Below, piece after piece: positions 38,546 to 38,654 of a stretch of DNA of 38,654 bases. The notes beneath the pieces were generated by a model, which worked only from the letters and a program-made list of their open reading frames with translations, was not told where the DNA came from and ran no database searches. Origin of the DNA: Candidatus Uhrbacteria bacterium (GTDB lineage Bacteria; Patescibacteriota; Patescibacteriia; 2-12-FULL-60-25). The stretch spans positions 1 to 38,654 of the forward strand of contig CAITMG010000092.1 in the NCBI GenBank assembly GCA_903893445.1, read 5' to 3'. Position numbers and translations under genes: made by a program. How positions within the stretch are numbered: the first letter of the stretch is position 1; each line of letters opens with the position of its first letter.

Positions 38546-38574
38546 TTGACAAAAAGCCGATTTTCTGAAATTAT
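38546..38574 (+). promoter_or_regulatory. Module promoter P7 (TTGACA-17-AATTAT)
   Basis: TTGACA (38546-38551), spacer AAAAGCCGATTTTCTGA, AATTAT (38569-38574). In the leader CCTCC (38580-38584) can pair with the ribosome site GGAGG (38620-38624), which would hide it. Confidence 0.7.
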
Positions 38575-38628
38575 TTTTACCTCCCGTTTAACGTTGTTGA
38601 GCGAGAGATATCTTTTTCCGGAGGGTTC

Positions 38629-38654
38629 ATGAACGTTTCGTCATCAGAGATTCC
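38629..38654 (+). CDS. Start of a module gene (cut by window edge)
   Basis: Only eight codons are present (Met-Asn-Val-Ser-Ser-Ser-Glu-Ile). The call rests on GGAGGG four bases before the ATG and on P7 upstream, the same arrangement as the other plus-strand modules. Confidence 0.6.

Noticed and set aside
1-38654. CRISPR array, insertion sequence, integrase or rRNA
   Set aside because: No regularly spaced repeats, transposase motifs, integrase or rRNA segments were seen.
1-38654. TGA recoding as glycine
   Set aside because: TGA ends well-defined genes such as galU and ruvB at the expected family length.

Overview
The window looks like chromosome of a candidate-phyla-radiation bacterium (Patescibacteria, Parcubacteria-like). 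The arguments are: a tandem array of VirB2-like pilins fused to cysteine-rich ectodomains, a SpoIID/NBR1-Ig surface protein, a DUF5666-type protein, many small lipoproteins, very short intergenic gaps, and few biosynthetic genes. TGA is used as a normal stop, which argues against the recoded CPR lineages. The assignment is inference; no rRNA or ribosomal protein is present to fix it.

Layout. 1-1761: the 5' end of a tRNA on the minus strand, then a small envelope operon (membrane peptide, lipoprotein, PEGA protein) whose genes are separated by two near-identical structured intergenic repeats. 1797-4851: sigma-70-family factor, ychF and galU. 4937-12055: a substrate-binding lipoprotein followed directly by seven pilin-like genes, four with large (mostly Cys-containing) ectodomains and three minimal. 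12086-14369: a GT-C membrane glycosyltransferase and a GT2 enzyme, plausibly glycosylating surface proteins. 14389-14613: an intergenic element that folds into a four-way junction with no unpaired junction base, followed by a terminator. 14681-21872: three plus-strand modules of unknown membrane proteins and lipoproteins, interrupted by a hybrid histidine kinase. 21880-27448: small genes, tRNA-Ser(CGA), TfoX-like protein, uppS, an HxlR regulator/nitroreductase divergent pair and a DUF5666 protein. 27450-32678: O-antigen ligase, flippase and a SpoIID surface protein. 32691-34582: ruvB operon. 34613-35754: two further small plus-strand modules. 35827-38509: a frameshifted HAD gene and two metal transporters. 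The window ends just inside another plus-strand module gene.

Two expression styles can be told apart. Seven plus-strand modules share a promoter type (TTGACA, a 17-base spacer of the form AAA-GCC-TTTT-TG, then the -10 box), strong Shine-Dalgarno sequences, often folded leaders, C-ending codons and bulged-stem terminators. Most other genes have a -10 box only 6-12 bases before the ATG and no Shine-Dalgarno sequence, which implies leaderless or near-leaderless mRNAs. The modules encode mainly secreted or membrane proteins of unknown function and may form one regulon.

The most novel items are the four-way-junction element, the module promoter family with its paired intercistronic RNA repeats, the Cys-repeat pilin array, and a palindromic repeat inserted in frame in the GT2 gene.
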